Assembly (NCBI GenBank): GCA_003427395.1
Contig: BFEA01000186.1
Span: 1,377,235-1,397,454, forward strand
Direction of reading: 5' to 3'
Length of the DNA stretch: 20,220 nucleotides
Source of the DNA: Chara braunii
Taxonomy: Eukaryota; Streptophyta; Charophyceae; Charales; Characeae
Below the pieces are notes generated by a model that was given only the letters and a program-made list of their open reading frames with translations, was not told the DNA's origin and did no database searches. Shown piece by piece: positions 1-7,843 of this stretch. A program made the translations under genes and the position numbers. The stretch's first letter is position 1; the number at the start of each line of letters is the position of its first letter.

Positions 1-195
1 CGATGGTCTCTAGATGCGCTCAGCGCACCCATCCATCTTGCTGTCTTTGGGGGTCACTCTTAAAATCCAGTGCGCCCAGAATCAGGGGTACCCTGAGTTC
101 TCATAATTCTTGCTGCCTGGTCATCCCAAAGCACTGTCAAAACGCGGACTTAACCCTGAGCCTAAACCCCTAAACTGCCGTTTTCAGGCGGCGCA
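1..195. other. unassigned sequence beyond the gag-like ORF
   Basis: This stretch follows the last stop of the minus-strand gag-like frame (TAG at 196-198), and a second in-frame TGA lies at 184-186. I see no open frame, repeat or RNA gene in it. If the gag-like reading is correct, a pol region would be expected further along the minus strand, beyond the window edge. Confidence 0.4.
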
Positions 196-2529
196 CTACT
201 TGTGGCCGCCTGACAACGGCCCCTCAACCCTCTCTCCAAATCCCTGAGCACTCGGCTCCCTTCGCACCTCACTCCCCTGGAGTCTGTACTCGGGAGTATC
301 CAACCTCAGTGGCCTGCCCTCGTGGGTCCTCTCTGTCACAGTCACTTCCTCAATCTCGCGAGGCTCCGAAGTCTGGGGAGTAACTGCCCTCGCTGGTCGG
401 CTCGTGGCCTCTTGCTGCAGTCGCTCAGTGGCTTGCCCTCCTGAGTCAGTCCCAGTGGCCCAGGAGCCCAACTGTGCCCTCAACTCCCTCATTTCCGGCA
501 CATGCTCCGTGGTCTCCAGCCTTTGAGGCCTCTCTGACGGCATATCTACTTCCATGGCGGCCACCAATTGGTCCAGGCGCGACGACTCTCTCCCTTGTGC
601 CTCGGACTGAGGAGGTACCACTGCTCAAGTAAGGGTCCCTCCTTGCACTTCGAAAAGGATCGTGAGTGACTCCTCTGCAGTTTCTTCCTCTACAGGGGCA
701 GGCTGAGGCTCCTGAGTTGGCACCTCCATAGGGGCCTTAGCTGAAATAGGGGCCCCTTGCCGTGAGGCTAACTCCGTGGGAGACTTGAACTCAAAGCTTC
801 CCTTGTTAGCCTCTCTCCTTGCCTCCGCTTCAGTCGGGTCCAGAAACACTTTTTTTATTTCTCCCTGTTGAGATGTCTCAGCTGCTTCTCCCTGGCCAAA
901 CAATCCCTGCATCCCTTCGCCTTGAATGCCATACCTGCTCTGTTTAGTCCAATCGACCACCTTAGTGGCCGAAAATCTTTCTACTGCAGCTGACATCTCC
1001 TTGAGTTTTTTCTCTCACTCAGCTTCTTTTGCTTCCAGGCGAGTCGTCCAGGCCTTGTTTTCAGTCCTTTCTTCTACAAGCTGGGCGGTCAGCTGTTCCA
1101 CCTCTCCCTTCCTGAATGCTAGCTCATCACTAAGCAAGGTTGTGGTCGCTGCTTGTCATATCCTTCTGTCCACCCGCTCGATGGCCATCTTGGCAGCCGA
1201 AAATCCCAGTGCCCCGATCTGTATTGCCTCATCTGCCCTCTCATGTGCCTGCCCCGCCTCTTACGACCTCTGGCGAGCTGCCTCCCTTCGAGTCTCATAT
1301 CTGACCCATAACTCATCAACTCTCTGTTCGCTCGTCCTGGGGTCAACTGGTGGTGTTGGTGCTATTCGTGCAGCCGCCATCCTTTCATTCTGCTTATATA
1401 TCTCGGCAAGGCGGGCCTGTACCCTGGCAGACTTTGCCTCTGCAGTCTCCCTTGACGCCCTTTCCACCCTCACTTCACGGACCTCTCTAACTGGGGTCTG
1501 TGCGCCCCCCTCTGGCTCGACGTGCGTTGGCCCTGTCGATGGCCCAACTGAGATGGGCACCTCAATATCAAGGTGCTCAGATGCGTGGGCGGCTAAGCGT
1601 GAATCAATGACCACGCCGGCCTCAGCCCTCCATCCTCTCTCTGCCCTTCCTATCTCTGTCTCCCATCTGTGTGACATAGTGGCCTCTGGCGGAGGCACTG
1701 AAATCTCTTCGCTATCCGGCTCGAGGACTCCCTCTGGCCACGGCTGCCGCACCTGCTCTGGAACTGGGGTATGAGGAGGGGTGTCACCCTCTATCATAAT
1801 AATCTCCCCAGCATGCAACTCCTCCTGCCTGCGTGGCTCAGTCTCAGGCTTAGGGCGTGTCGGCTCCTCCATTGGTGGATCTGCTGGGCCCACCCCTATT
1901 GGTGGGCCCCCCCATTGGGAAGCATCAAGATGGGCCCACAGACTCCTGAACGGCGCCTCTGATGGTCCACTCTCTTCCTGCTCCGATGATCACAGCGAAG
2001 GTCCTTGTAGGTCACTGCCAGTAACTTGATGGAACTCCACCTGCCTAAGTCCACAAGCAGGGAAAGACTCTGCTGCCCAAGCAAGTCCTGCTCCCCCTCC
2101 TTCCCGCTGCGCCAAAGCCTTCCGACCTCCCCTAGTCACAATGGGCTCTCTCGGCTCCAGATCCCTTAGCTTCTTACTCCTTCGTCTCCTATCAACCCTG
2201 GGTTCGGGTCTGTCGGGTTTTAGCCTCCGAAACGCCTCTCTCAATTGAGCTTGGCAGTCTTCCCAGTCACGTGCCCTATCTCGGATCTGTTTTGCCAGTG
2301 GTCTCTCCGCCCTCCTGGTCCATAGGAGTATGTTTGCATCCATTCATCCCTCTGAACTCCCTGATCACTCATATATTGCTCATATGCTGGGATGAACTCT
2401 TCCGCATTTCCCTCCTCCAACCGGATATGCAACCCATTTTGCCCCACAGGCGAGGCCCTTAGTCTCTGCATCCTTGCTTCCACCTCCGACCAAGTCAACG
2501 CCTCCTCCCTGATTTGTGTGATGAGAGAT
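196..2529 (-). pseudogene. decayed gag-like coiled-coil ORF, C-terminal part
   Basis: One minus-strand frame stays recognisably coding from about 2343 to 196. It is broken only by stops: TGA 1990-1992, TAA 1261-1263, TGA 1156-1158, TGA 1015-1017, TGA 625-627 and a terminal TAG 196-198. Upstream, 2241-2526 is open in another frame, so a frameshift lies near 2310-2340. The order of content is: a helical segment with EEFIPAYEQYM and DWEDCQAQLREAFRRL, resembling the capsid-like part of LTR-retrotransposon Gag; a basic RRRRSKK stretch; a Pro/Glu-rich region with EGDTPPHTPVPEQV; then long charged coiled-coil stretches rich in E, R and A. No CCHC zinc knuckle, protease or reverse transcriptase is visible here. 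The gag-like assignment is an inference from helical composition and context. It could instead be an unknown coiled-coil host protein. That the blocks between stops share one frame is directly visible. Confidence 0.5.
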
Positions 2530-3777
2530 GGTTAACGGGTGCATATATTTTCAGGTCCCCTTTCCAGGCAGTTCAGCCACTTTAGGTTACTACACCACTT
2601 TCATATTGTGTGTGGATCTATACATGAGGTTGTCTGAAACCGCCTTCAGGCAGTTCAGTCACTTCAAGTTAAACACCATTTTAAGATTGCCTACAGATCC
2701 ATTGCAAATGGTGGGATGGGGGTACCTGAAACCCCTTTTAGAAGCTTCAGCAGCGGTTTCAAGTCCCGACCTGAAATTCCTGAAATGACCTGAAGTGGTT
2801 GAAGCTTCTGAAAGGGGTTTCAGGTACCCCCATCAAACCATTTGGATGGGGATACATGAAAGCCCTTTCAGAAGCTTCAGATACTTTAGTGGTTTCAGGT
2901 CCCCACCTGAAATGACATGAAGTGGTTGAAGCTTCTAAAAGGGGTTTCAGGTACCCCCATCCAAATGGTTGGATGGGGGTACCTGAAACCCCTTTCAGAA
3001 GCTTCAGCCACTTCAGCGGTTTCAAGTCCCCACTTGAAATTCCTGAAATGACCTGAAGTGGCCGAAGCTTCTGAAAGGGGTTTCAGATACCCACATTCGA
3101 CCATTTGGATGGGGGTACCTAGAACCCCTTTCAGAAGCTTCAGTCACTTCAGTGGTTTCAGGTCCCCACCTGAAATTCCTGAAATGATCTGAAGTGGTTG
3201 AAGCTTCTGAAAGGGGTTTCAGGTACCCCCATCCAAATGCATTGGTTGGATGGGGGTACCTGAAACCCCTTTCAGAAGCTTCAGCCACTTCAGCGGTTTC
3301 AGATCCCTACCTCAAATTCCTGAAATAACTTGAAGTGGCTGAAGCTTCTGAAAGGGGTTTCAGGTACCCCCATCCAACCATTTGGATGGGGGTGCCTTAA
3401 ACCCCTTTTAGAAGCTTCAGCCACTTCAACGGTTTCGGGTCCCCACCTGAAATTCATGAAATGACATGAAGTGGCTGAAGCTTTTGAAAGGGGTTTCAGG
3501 TACCCTCATGCAACCATTTGGATGGGGGTACCTGAAACCCCATTCAGAAGCTTCAACCACTTCAGTGGTTTCAGGTCCCCACCTGAAATTCCTGAAATGA
3601 CCTGAAATGGATTAAAAAATCAGGTAAAAAAAAAAAATAATAAAAAAAAAAAAACATAAAACTTGTCCTGCAAACCACCCGAAACTGCTGAAATGACCTG
3701 AAGTGTCTTCAGGCCATTTCAGTGGTTTCAGACCACTTCAGAATCTTTCATTATGAAATTTCAGGTGGTCGTTAACC
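2530..3777. mobile_element. foldback-type repeat block interrupting the gag-like ORF
   Basis: The block begins with GGTTAACG (2530-2537) and ends with its reverse complement CGTTAACC (3770-3777). It is built almost entirely of CTGAAA/TTTCAG words. Outer, degenerate portions (2540-2713 and 3611-3770) flank a core array of self-complementary units. The minus-strand coding frame on both sides (3778 upward and 2526 downward) is the same modulo 3, and the block is 1248 bp, a multiple of three. This fits an insertion into one ORF. I find no convincing target-site duplication, so the exact boundaries and transposon status are inferred. An A-rich stretch lies at about 3613-3660. Confidence 0.45.
2714..3610. 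repeat. tandem array of seven self-complementary units, about 127-141 bp each
   Basis: Units start at GGATGGGG near 2714, 2844, 2971, 3107, 3248, 3384 and 3520; the last is truncated near 3610. Each unit runs from GGATGGGGGTACCTGAAACC through CAGAAGCTTCAGCCACTTCA to a centre containing CAGGTCCCCACCTG, then returns as the reverse complement and ends GGTACCCCCATCC. The arms are about 45 bp with few mismatches and carry a recurrent KpnI-like GGTACC and HindIII-like AAGCTT. Unit junctions, such as CCATCCAACCATTTGGATGG, are themselves inverted repeats, so dyad centres alternate every 60-70 bp. The short minus-strand frames inside the array result from missing stops in the repeat, not a protein: unit lengths are not multiples of three. 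Confidence 0.9.
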
Positions 3778-4253
3778 GCGAGTGACAATCTACTACAAAG
3801 TCTAACTTTTCTCATGATTGCTCTACTTTTTCTCTCTGCTGCCTCATCCAATTGCCGTTGTAGCTCATCCTGAAGTTCTTTTGCTTGGAGGATCTCATAA
3901 TCCTCCGGCGTGAGTTGAGCCTACTGGCTGACTTGCAAGCCAGCACTCTGGCTAACAGAAGCCTGAGAACCACTCTGACTAAATTCTGACGAAGTGGCTT
4001 GTGTAGAGGTCTGCGACATGGTAGAGGAAGTAACCATGCTCGTACCGATACTAGTTGTAGTTCTAGACCTGACACTGACCTCAGCCACTCTCGCTCTTCT
4101 TGTCGTTGTTCTCTCCCTAGCCTCTCTCCGCAGTCTTCTCTCGTCTCCTGGACCTAACTCTAGGAAAGTCAAGGGTCGATTGAGAGCAGTTCTTCGAGTG
4201 ACCCTAAGGTCATCCACTAACAACTCCTCCTCACTACTGCTTGCATCACTCAT
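3778..4253 (-). pseudogene. decayed gag-like ORF, N-terminal part
   Basis: The frame starts at an ATG (4251-4253) with MSDASSSEEELLVDD. A basic patch (RRLRREARERTTTRRARVAE) and a Ser/Thr/Gln-rich linker follow. A TAG stop lies at 3921-3923, after which the same frame continues as a charged coiled coil (LTPEDYEILQAKELQDELQ) until the repeat block boundary at 3777. The low-complexity Ser/Thr linker and the helix after it fit the N-terminus of a retrotransposon structural protein, but no conserved domain is recognisable. Continuity with the part at 196-2529 is inferred from the shared frame and matching style. The frame open at 3812-4075 in another phase is a shadow. Confidence 0.45.
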
Positions 4254-4485
4254 GAGCTAGAGTGTGTGTGATCTAAACTAGAATCCACACTGAATCCTAC
4301 CTCAACATGACACACAACCGGTTTATGATACACAACTAACTTCGGTCGGCTGGACAGGAACAATTAGGTGGTTAGGTGTCAACCAATGTCAGATCTTGCA
4401 GAGAATATTAAATCTATTTTTAAATTACTCTAATACAGATTGCAATGCAGCAAAGAAATATGTTACTCTATCTGCAACTATCTGT
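4254..4485. other. non-coding leader between the gag-like ATG and the MITE
   Basis: No ORF or RNA gene is visible. The sequence is A/T-rich and moderately unique. On the minus strand it would be the leader of the gag-like ORF. It shows no canonical tRNA-Met primer-binding site of its own. Confidence 0.4.
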
Positions 4486-4494
4486 CAGTTGTTA
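4486..4494. repeat. target-site duplication (left) of the Mutator-like MITE
   Basis: The 9-bp CAGTTGTTA directly abuts the left inverted repeat and is repeated exactly at 4940-4948. A 9-bp duplication is the length characteristic of Mutator-like transposases. Confidence 0.85.
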
Positions 4495-4939
4495 GGGATA
4501 ATCGGTAGAAGGCGCCCATGCCAAAACCTTTTCGGTTTTGGCCGCCCAAAGTTTAGCCGTTTGGTACTACCGGCCCAGTGACTTGCATGTGGGGTACTAC
4601 AGGCCCACAAGTCGCTCCAAGGGCCCTACCGGATCTGGCGCATAAACAGGGCCAAATTCATTTTCATGTAAAAGAGGCCGGGCGTGGTAACGTTGAAGTA
4701 TCAAATGAGGTCCACGTACGTGATTTTGAAAAAGAAGGGCCCTACCGGTTCATGAATCTGGCGCAGAAACAGTGCCAAATTCTTGAACCGGTGAAAACAG
4801 ACCCAAGGAGATGTGGCCACGGCGCGAAGGCGCCTTTCACCAAGGGGAATGTTGTTTGGGCCGGTAGTACCAAACGGCCGAACTTTGGGCGGCGAAAACC
4901 GGAAAGGTTTTGGCGTGGGCTCTTTCTACCAATTATCCC
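4495..4939. mobile_element. non-autonomous Mutator-like (MULE) TIR element, 445 bp
   Basis: The ends are GGGATAAT and ATTATCCC. Terminal inverted repeats of 83 bp (4495-4577 and 4857-4939) differ at about 8 positions. The element is flanked by a perfect 9-bp duplication, CAGTTGTTA. Long TIRs with a 9-bp duplication are diagnostic of the Mutator superfamily. The interior holds no transposase. It carries a direct repeat beginning GGGCCCTACCGG (near 4620 and 4738) and a nested inverted repeat in which ACCGGTTCATGAA (about 4745) pairs with TTCTTGAACCGGT (about 4781). The open frame across 4578-4949 is fortuitous. The element sits in the upstream region of the gag-like ORF and must have been mobilised in trans. 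Confidence 0.85.
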
Positions 4940-4948
4940 CAGTTGTTA
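4940..4948. repeat. target-site duplication (right) of the Mutator-like MITE
   Basis: This is an exact copy of the 9-bp sequence at 4486-4494, abutting the right inverted repeat. Confidence 0.85.
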
Positions 4949-5960
4949 GCCAAGTCCGTAACAACTAAATAATCAAAAATAAAAATAATGCTCCCTGCAA
5001 AGATGTATGCGGAATGGTTGTTTATCTAATTAATGCCATGGCGAACAATTGTCGGAATCCAACCCTTTCCCTGTATCCCTCTTGAGTAATCACTTTGTGT
5101 CGACGTTCCTAGGCATCTGGTTGAGCAGTGTGTCTAAAGGTGTGCAATCCGCCCCACCCCTGTGCCCCAAGTCAACGCCGAACCTGCCAGCCCCTGCACT
5201 TTATTTATCCTCGCATGCAACGAGCCTTACACCCAGTTTGATCTGGCTGATAAGGAGGCATTTAAGGAGATCTCTCGTAACTCCTCATGAATTTTTTAAC
5301 GCTGTAGACCGGACGACGATCACAACCAGAATCAACACCGAGTACCCGCCAGAAATATTTAAAGACGGTCTGGTAAGTGTCTGTTCAAAGGGCTGGCATG
5401 CCTTGCATGACCTCTATTGCGCAGCAGCAGAACCAAAGACTTGCGGCAAAGCATGCGTGTACTAGTCCCAATGGGTTGGCATGGTGATCGTGACCCCAGT
5501 GCTTCGTCTAGGGCCCTTCAGAGGCAACACCCGTCTCCCACCAGCTTGCTGCCCAGGAAGTATGTCGACTCTCAAGGTTGAGCGCTCGCGACACCTCACA
5601 TTGAGAGGACTCTCAAGACAAAACTCACTTCCTCACTGTAAGAAGCAATGAAGAGGGTAGATAAGGAAGGAAGCAACGTACCTCATAATGCTGCCCCCAA
5701 CCACAGATTTCTCACCGGCAACCTGATGTGCATTTATGATGACCGGTCCTTGCCTCGGCACAACGAACAGCAGAATGCAGTTCCACCTCGGCTTAAATGC
5801 CACATCAGCGAGTTCTCATCATCCAACATACACCCCTATTGTCACCACATAGATTCCTGGCGCGCCCACATGACCCTGGGCCGCCTTACGTCCAAGCCTT
5901 ATCACTGCCCCACACCTCATGCGAAGCATCGAACATCTATTGCGAAGAACCAATGAGCGC
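4949..5960. other. about 1 kb without a recognisable gene
   Basis: Several short open frames occur on both strands, the longest being 5049-5465 on the plus strand with a non-ATG start. None shows a domain, repeat or convincing composition. If the LTR and primer-binding site to the right belong with the gag-like ORF to the left, this would be its untranslated leader; that link is conjecture. Confidence 0.4.
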
Positions 5961-5983
5961 GGTTCGAACCAGCTCCGATACCA
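5961..5983 (-). promoter_or_regulatory. candidate retrotransposon primer-binding site
   Basis: On the minus strand this reads TGGTATCGGAGC followed by TGGTTCGAACC. The first 12 nt differ by one base from TGGTATCAGAGC, the classical plant initiator-tRNA-Met primer-binding site of Copia and Ty3 elements. It lies 3 bp from the inner end of the candidate LTR at 5987-6264, the expected spacing. It would prime minus-strand DNA synthesis of an element whose body extends toward lower coordinates. Confidence 0.5.
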
Positions 5984-5986
5984 AAT

Positions 5987-6264
5987 TGCAAGGAAAATGA
6001 GCAATAGCGAGATAACAATATTCAGATTGCACAATCACATTGAGAGTCAGGTCGTATCAAAGTGTTCAGAAAGCAGAAGTGCACCAATATGACACCAATG
6101 GAGAATCGTAGCACTGAAAAACCAATGTTAATGAGAGCTTGCTCTCGCCACCACCAACATATGTATCCAGTCCCTATCTCCCTGCTTGGCGCTCGGCGCC
6201 CGGCCTACTCCCTACACAGCTAATACTAGCCTACTAATTGACAATCCAACTGTTGACCTCAACA
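5987..6264 (-). mobile_element. candidate LTR, 278 bp, minus orientation
   Basis: Read on the minus strand it begins TGTTGAGGTCAACA, a TG start whose first bases form a small inverted repeat, and ends TTTTCCTTGCA, a CA end. A 3-bp spacer and a primer-binding-site match follow. The TG...CA borders, the length of about 280 bp and the T-rich 3' end resemble plant Copia LTRs. The second LTR is not in the window, so the boundaries rest on terminal motifs alone. Whether it belongs to the gag-like ORF at 196-4253 is unresolved. Confidence 0.45.
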
Positions 6265-6988
6265 GCCTCCGAAGTACTTGAAGATGTCGCCCATGCAGAC
6301 CATCGCCAATACCAGGTATGTGCCCTCACATCATCATCATCATCCCTCTCTCTCTCTTTCCCTCGTCTTACTCCCACGTCTTCCCTCTTGAAACCCGAAG
6401 ACCACCCCTGCGCCTCACTGTACATCCAAGCCCGCCAGCTATGGAGGCTGGGATATGGTGCTGCCCTCAGCAGCGCCCTCCTCCTTGCATGACCGTACGT
6501 GCTTGCACTACACCTCTCAGTGCTAGCAGCAGCCCATGAGCTTCAGCTCTAGTAGCACTGCCGCCAGCATCCGAGTGCCCGAATGAGCTGCCAGCCAGCG
6601 AGCTCTTTCCTATATGGAAAAGAGTTGGCCTGGCTTCGCAGCCTGGCTGCCCTGAGCTGGGGCCCAGAAGCTTCCGGTAGGCCCCAAGGTGCTGCGCCTC
6701 TGGTGCAACTACTGGGCCTCATTCGGTTAGGCCTCCCAACTGTCTGTGTATGAGGTTGTGAATCTCGCCCAGGGCCTGTGCTTTCGGAAAGGCCTAGAAG
6801 GCCTGGGAATTTCCACGCTGCTCGCCCTGTGTTTTCCTTCAACCAACTAGCGCGACGAAACTGCCTGGACCCCAAATATGAAATTGACAGCCAAGGGCCT
6901 CTCGTAAGTTGTTAGGCCCGCCTTCACTTAGGACGGGCACATTTGCAGCAGGGGCCCCTTAGGCCTGCCGAGGACCCAGATCCTCGCA
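6265..6988. other. intergenic sequence, AGGCC-rich, no gene recognised
   Basis: A short ATC/TC microsatellite lies at about 6329-6360. From roughly 6560 to 6970 the words AGGCC and GGCCT recur many times (for example GTTAGGCC and CTTAGGCCT), giving a mildly repetitive GC-rich stretch. Open frames on the minus strand (6549-6875) look fortuitous. No RNA gene is visible. Confidence 0.4.
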
Positions 6989-7195
6989 ATTTCTCTGGCT
7001 GAAGTTTTATTCTGATTTTGCTCATCCTACATACACACAGACCAACATTGCCACGCTTCACCAAATGAGTAAAATGGGATTGAATCTTCCCCTAGAGCAT
7101 GGAAGTATCCATTACCACAACATGGAAATATACACCGCCAAAGACCGAAAATGTGGGAGTGTATATTTCCATGTTCTAGCGACAGATTCATTCCC
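6989..7195 (+). repeat. repeat S, copy 1, truncated by R
   Basis: The sequence from ATTTCTCTGGCTGAAG (6989) to CATTCCC (7195) is closely similar to 19930-20140. It includes a MITE-like inverted repeat starting at ATGAGTAAAATG (7065) and an inner palindrome pairing AACATGGAAATATACAC with GTGTATATTTCCATGTT. Homology to copy 2 stops where the R repeat begins (about 7196), so the right arm is cut short. Confidence 0.75.
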
Positions 7196-7247
7196 ATTGT
7201 CGAGGGTTCAGCCTCCTGATGAGTTCGTGCAACTCCGACGAAACAAT
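7196..7247 (+). ncRNA. hammerhead-like ribozyme (type III layout), R copy 1
   Basis: The core elements appear in order. ATTGTC (7196-7201) provides helix III and the GUC cleavage triplet, with the predicted scissile bond after C7201. GAGG pairs with CCTC (7202-7205 with 7212-7215) as helix I, loop GTTCAG. CTGATGA (7216-7222) is the CUGANGA core. Helix II is GTTCG with CCGAC (7223-7227 with 7235-7239). GAAA (7240-7243) is the second core strand, then CAAT closes helix III with ATTG. Helix II contains one G-U wobble and one C-C mismatch, so this copy may be weakened or inactive. Confidence 0.7.
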
Positions 7248-7801
7248 CTTGTTATCATCAGTTTTTATTTTTTTTCAATTTTGGTTCGGAACTTGATTCC
7301 TTTTTGCCTGTTGTTCTTTTGTTTTGTTGTGTTACTTTTTGGCTTTGAGTTGTTTGTCTACCCACCTGCCTCCCCCATACCCTCCAACTTGTGTCTCCAC
7401 CGTCTTCCATGCCTTGCTGCTTTTTGTTGCTTGTCTGCCCCCCATACCCTCCACCCTATGCGTTTTTTTTCTGTTGTTTTTTGTGGCTTGATGCCTTGTG
7501 TTCGTTTGCCTGCTCGTTCGGCTCCCCATATCCTCCAGCCTTCGTCTTTTGCATCACTGCTTTTGTGCTCTGCTGTTGTGTTGTTTGTTTGACTGCCCGG
7601 CTCCCTCACGCCCTCCAAACTTTGTCCCTTGCTGCCCAATGCTTGTCTGATGACTTGGTGGTTTCAACCCTTTGCTTTATTGTTTTCTGTGCATTGCTAC
7701 CTTTGGCATTTTGCTCTTTGGCTCGCTGCTATTTGATTGGGCCTTTTGGTTCGTGGTCTGTTGCTTTTCTGGCCTTTGCATGACTTTTGTGCGTTCGTCT
7801 C

Positions 7802-7812
7802 ATAGATATACC

Positions 7813-7814
<2 letters not shown>
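7802..7814. repeat. LINE target-site duplication (3' side of the LINE)
   Basis: ATAGATATACCAG is identical to 17788-17800 and abuts the poly(T) stretch. The uninterrupted R copy has a single related sequence, ATAGGCATACCAG, at 19782-19794, immediately followed by GTTACGGGCTC as at 17801. Confidence 0.85.

Positions 7815-7843
<29 letters not shown>
7815..7843 (-). other. LINE poly(A) tail
   Basis: An uninterrupted run of 29 T on the plus strand is the poly(A) 3' end of the minus-strand LINE, directly against its target duplication. This is the hallmark of target-primed reverse transcription. Confidence 0.9.

Larger units (their letters stand above)
7196..7814 (+). mobile_element. retroposon-like repeat R, copy 1, 5' part
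   Basis: This segment is closely similar to 19170-19794. It starts with the hammerhead motif and continues into a T/C-rich interior of imperfect tandem units with the recurring core CCCCATACCCTCCA (near 7370, 7442, 7522 and 7600; period about 70-83 bp). It ends at ATAGATATACCAG, where the LINE has inserted; the rest of R resumes at 17801. Open frames across it are repeat-driven and differ between copies, so I do not call a protein. R is about 723 bp once the LINE is discounted. Confidence 0.75.

Noticed and set aside
926-1774. 282-residue plus-strand open frame
   Set aside because: It is antisense to the gag-like frame, Ser/Cys/Leu-rich and domain-free. The minus-strand reading has far more protein-like composition and continuity.
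2759-3288. three short minus-strand frames encoding a repeated GWGYLKPLSEAS-type peptide
   Set aside because: The repeat units have lengths of 127-141 bp that do not preserve a frame, and the palindromic array explains the open frames.
2714-3610. CRISPR-like array
   Set aside because: Units are long, abut each other and are self-complementary throughout, with no unique spacers; the context is eukaryotic.
2530-3777. repeat block as a spliced intron of the gag-like ORF
   Set aside because: A GT lies at the left coding edge, but the nearest plausible acceptor (AG at about 2510) would shift the downstream frame, whereas the frame is kept if the block is simply inserted.
5049-5465. 138-residue plus-strand ORF
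   Set aside because: It starts with TTG, has no recognisable domain, and lies in sequence with no other gene signal.
5941-5983. tRNA gene (GGTTCGAACC followed by ...CCA)
   Set aside because: Only the T-loop-like word and CCA are present; the T stem does not pair and no anticodon or D arm exists upstream. A primer-binding site explains it better.
7065-7592. plus- and minus-strand ORFs across repeat R (and 19232-19715)
   Set aside because: They are low-complexity products of tandem units, and the reading frames and ends are not conserved between the two R copies.
7646-7670. further hammerhead-like CTGATGA word inside R (also near 19626)
   Set aside because: No downstream GAAA or pairing helices follow, so it is a chance match to the core heptamer.
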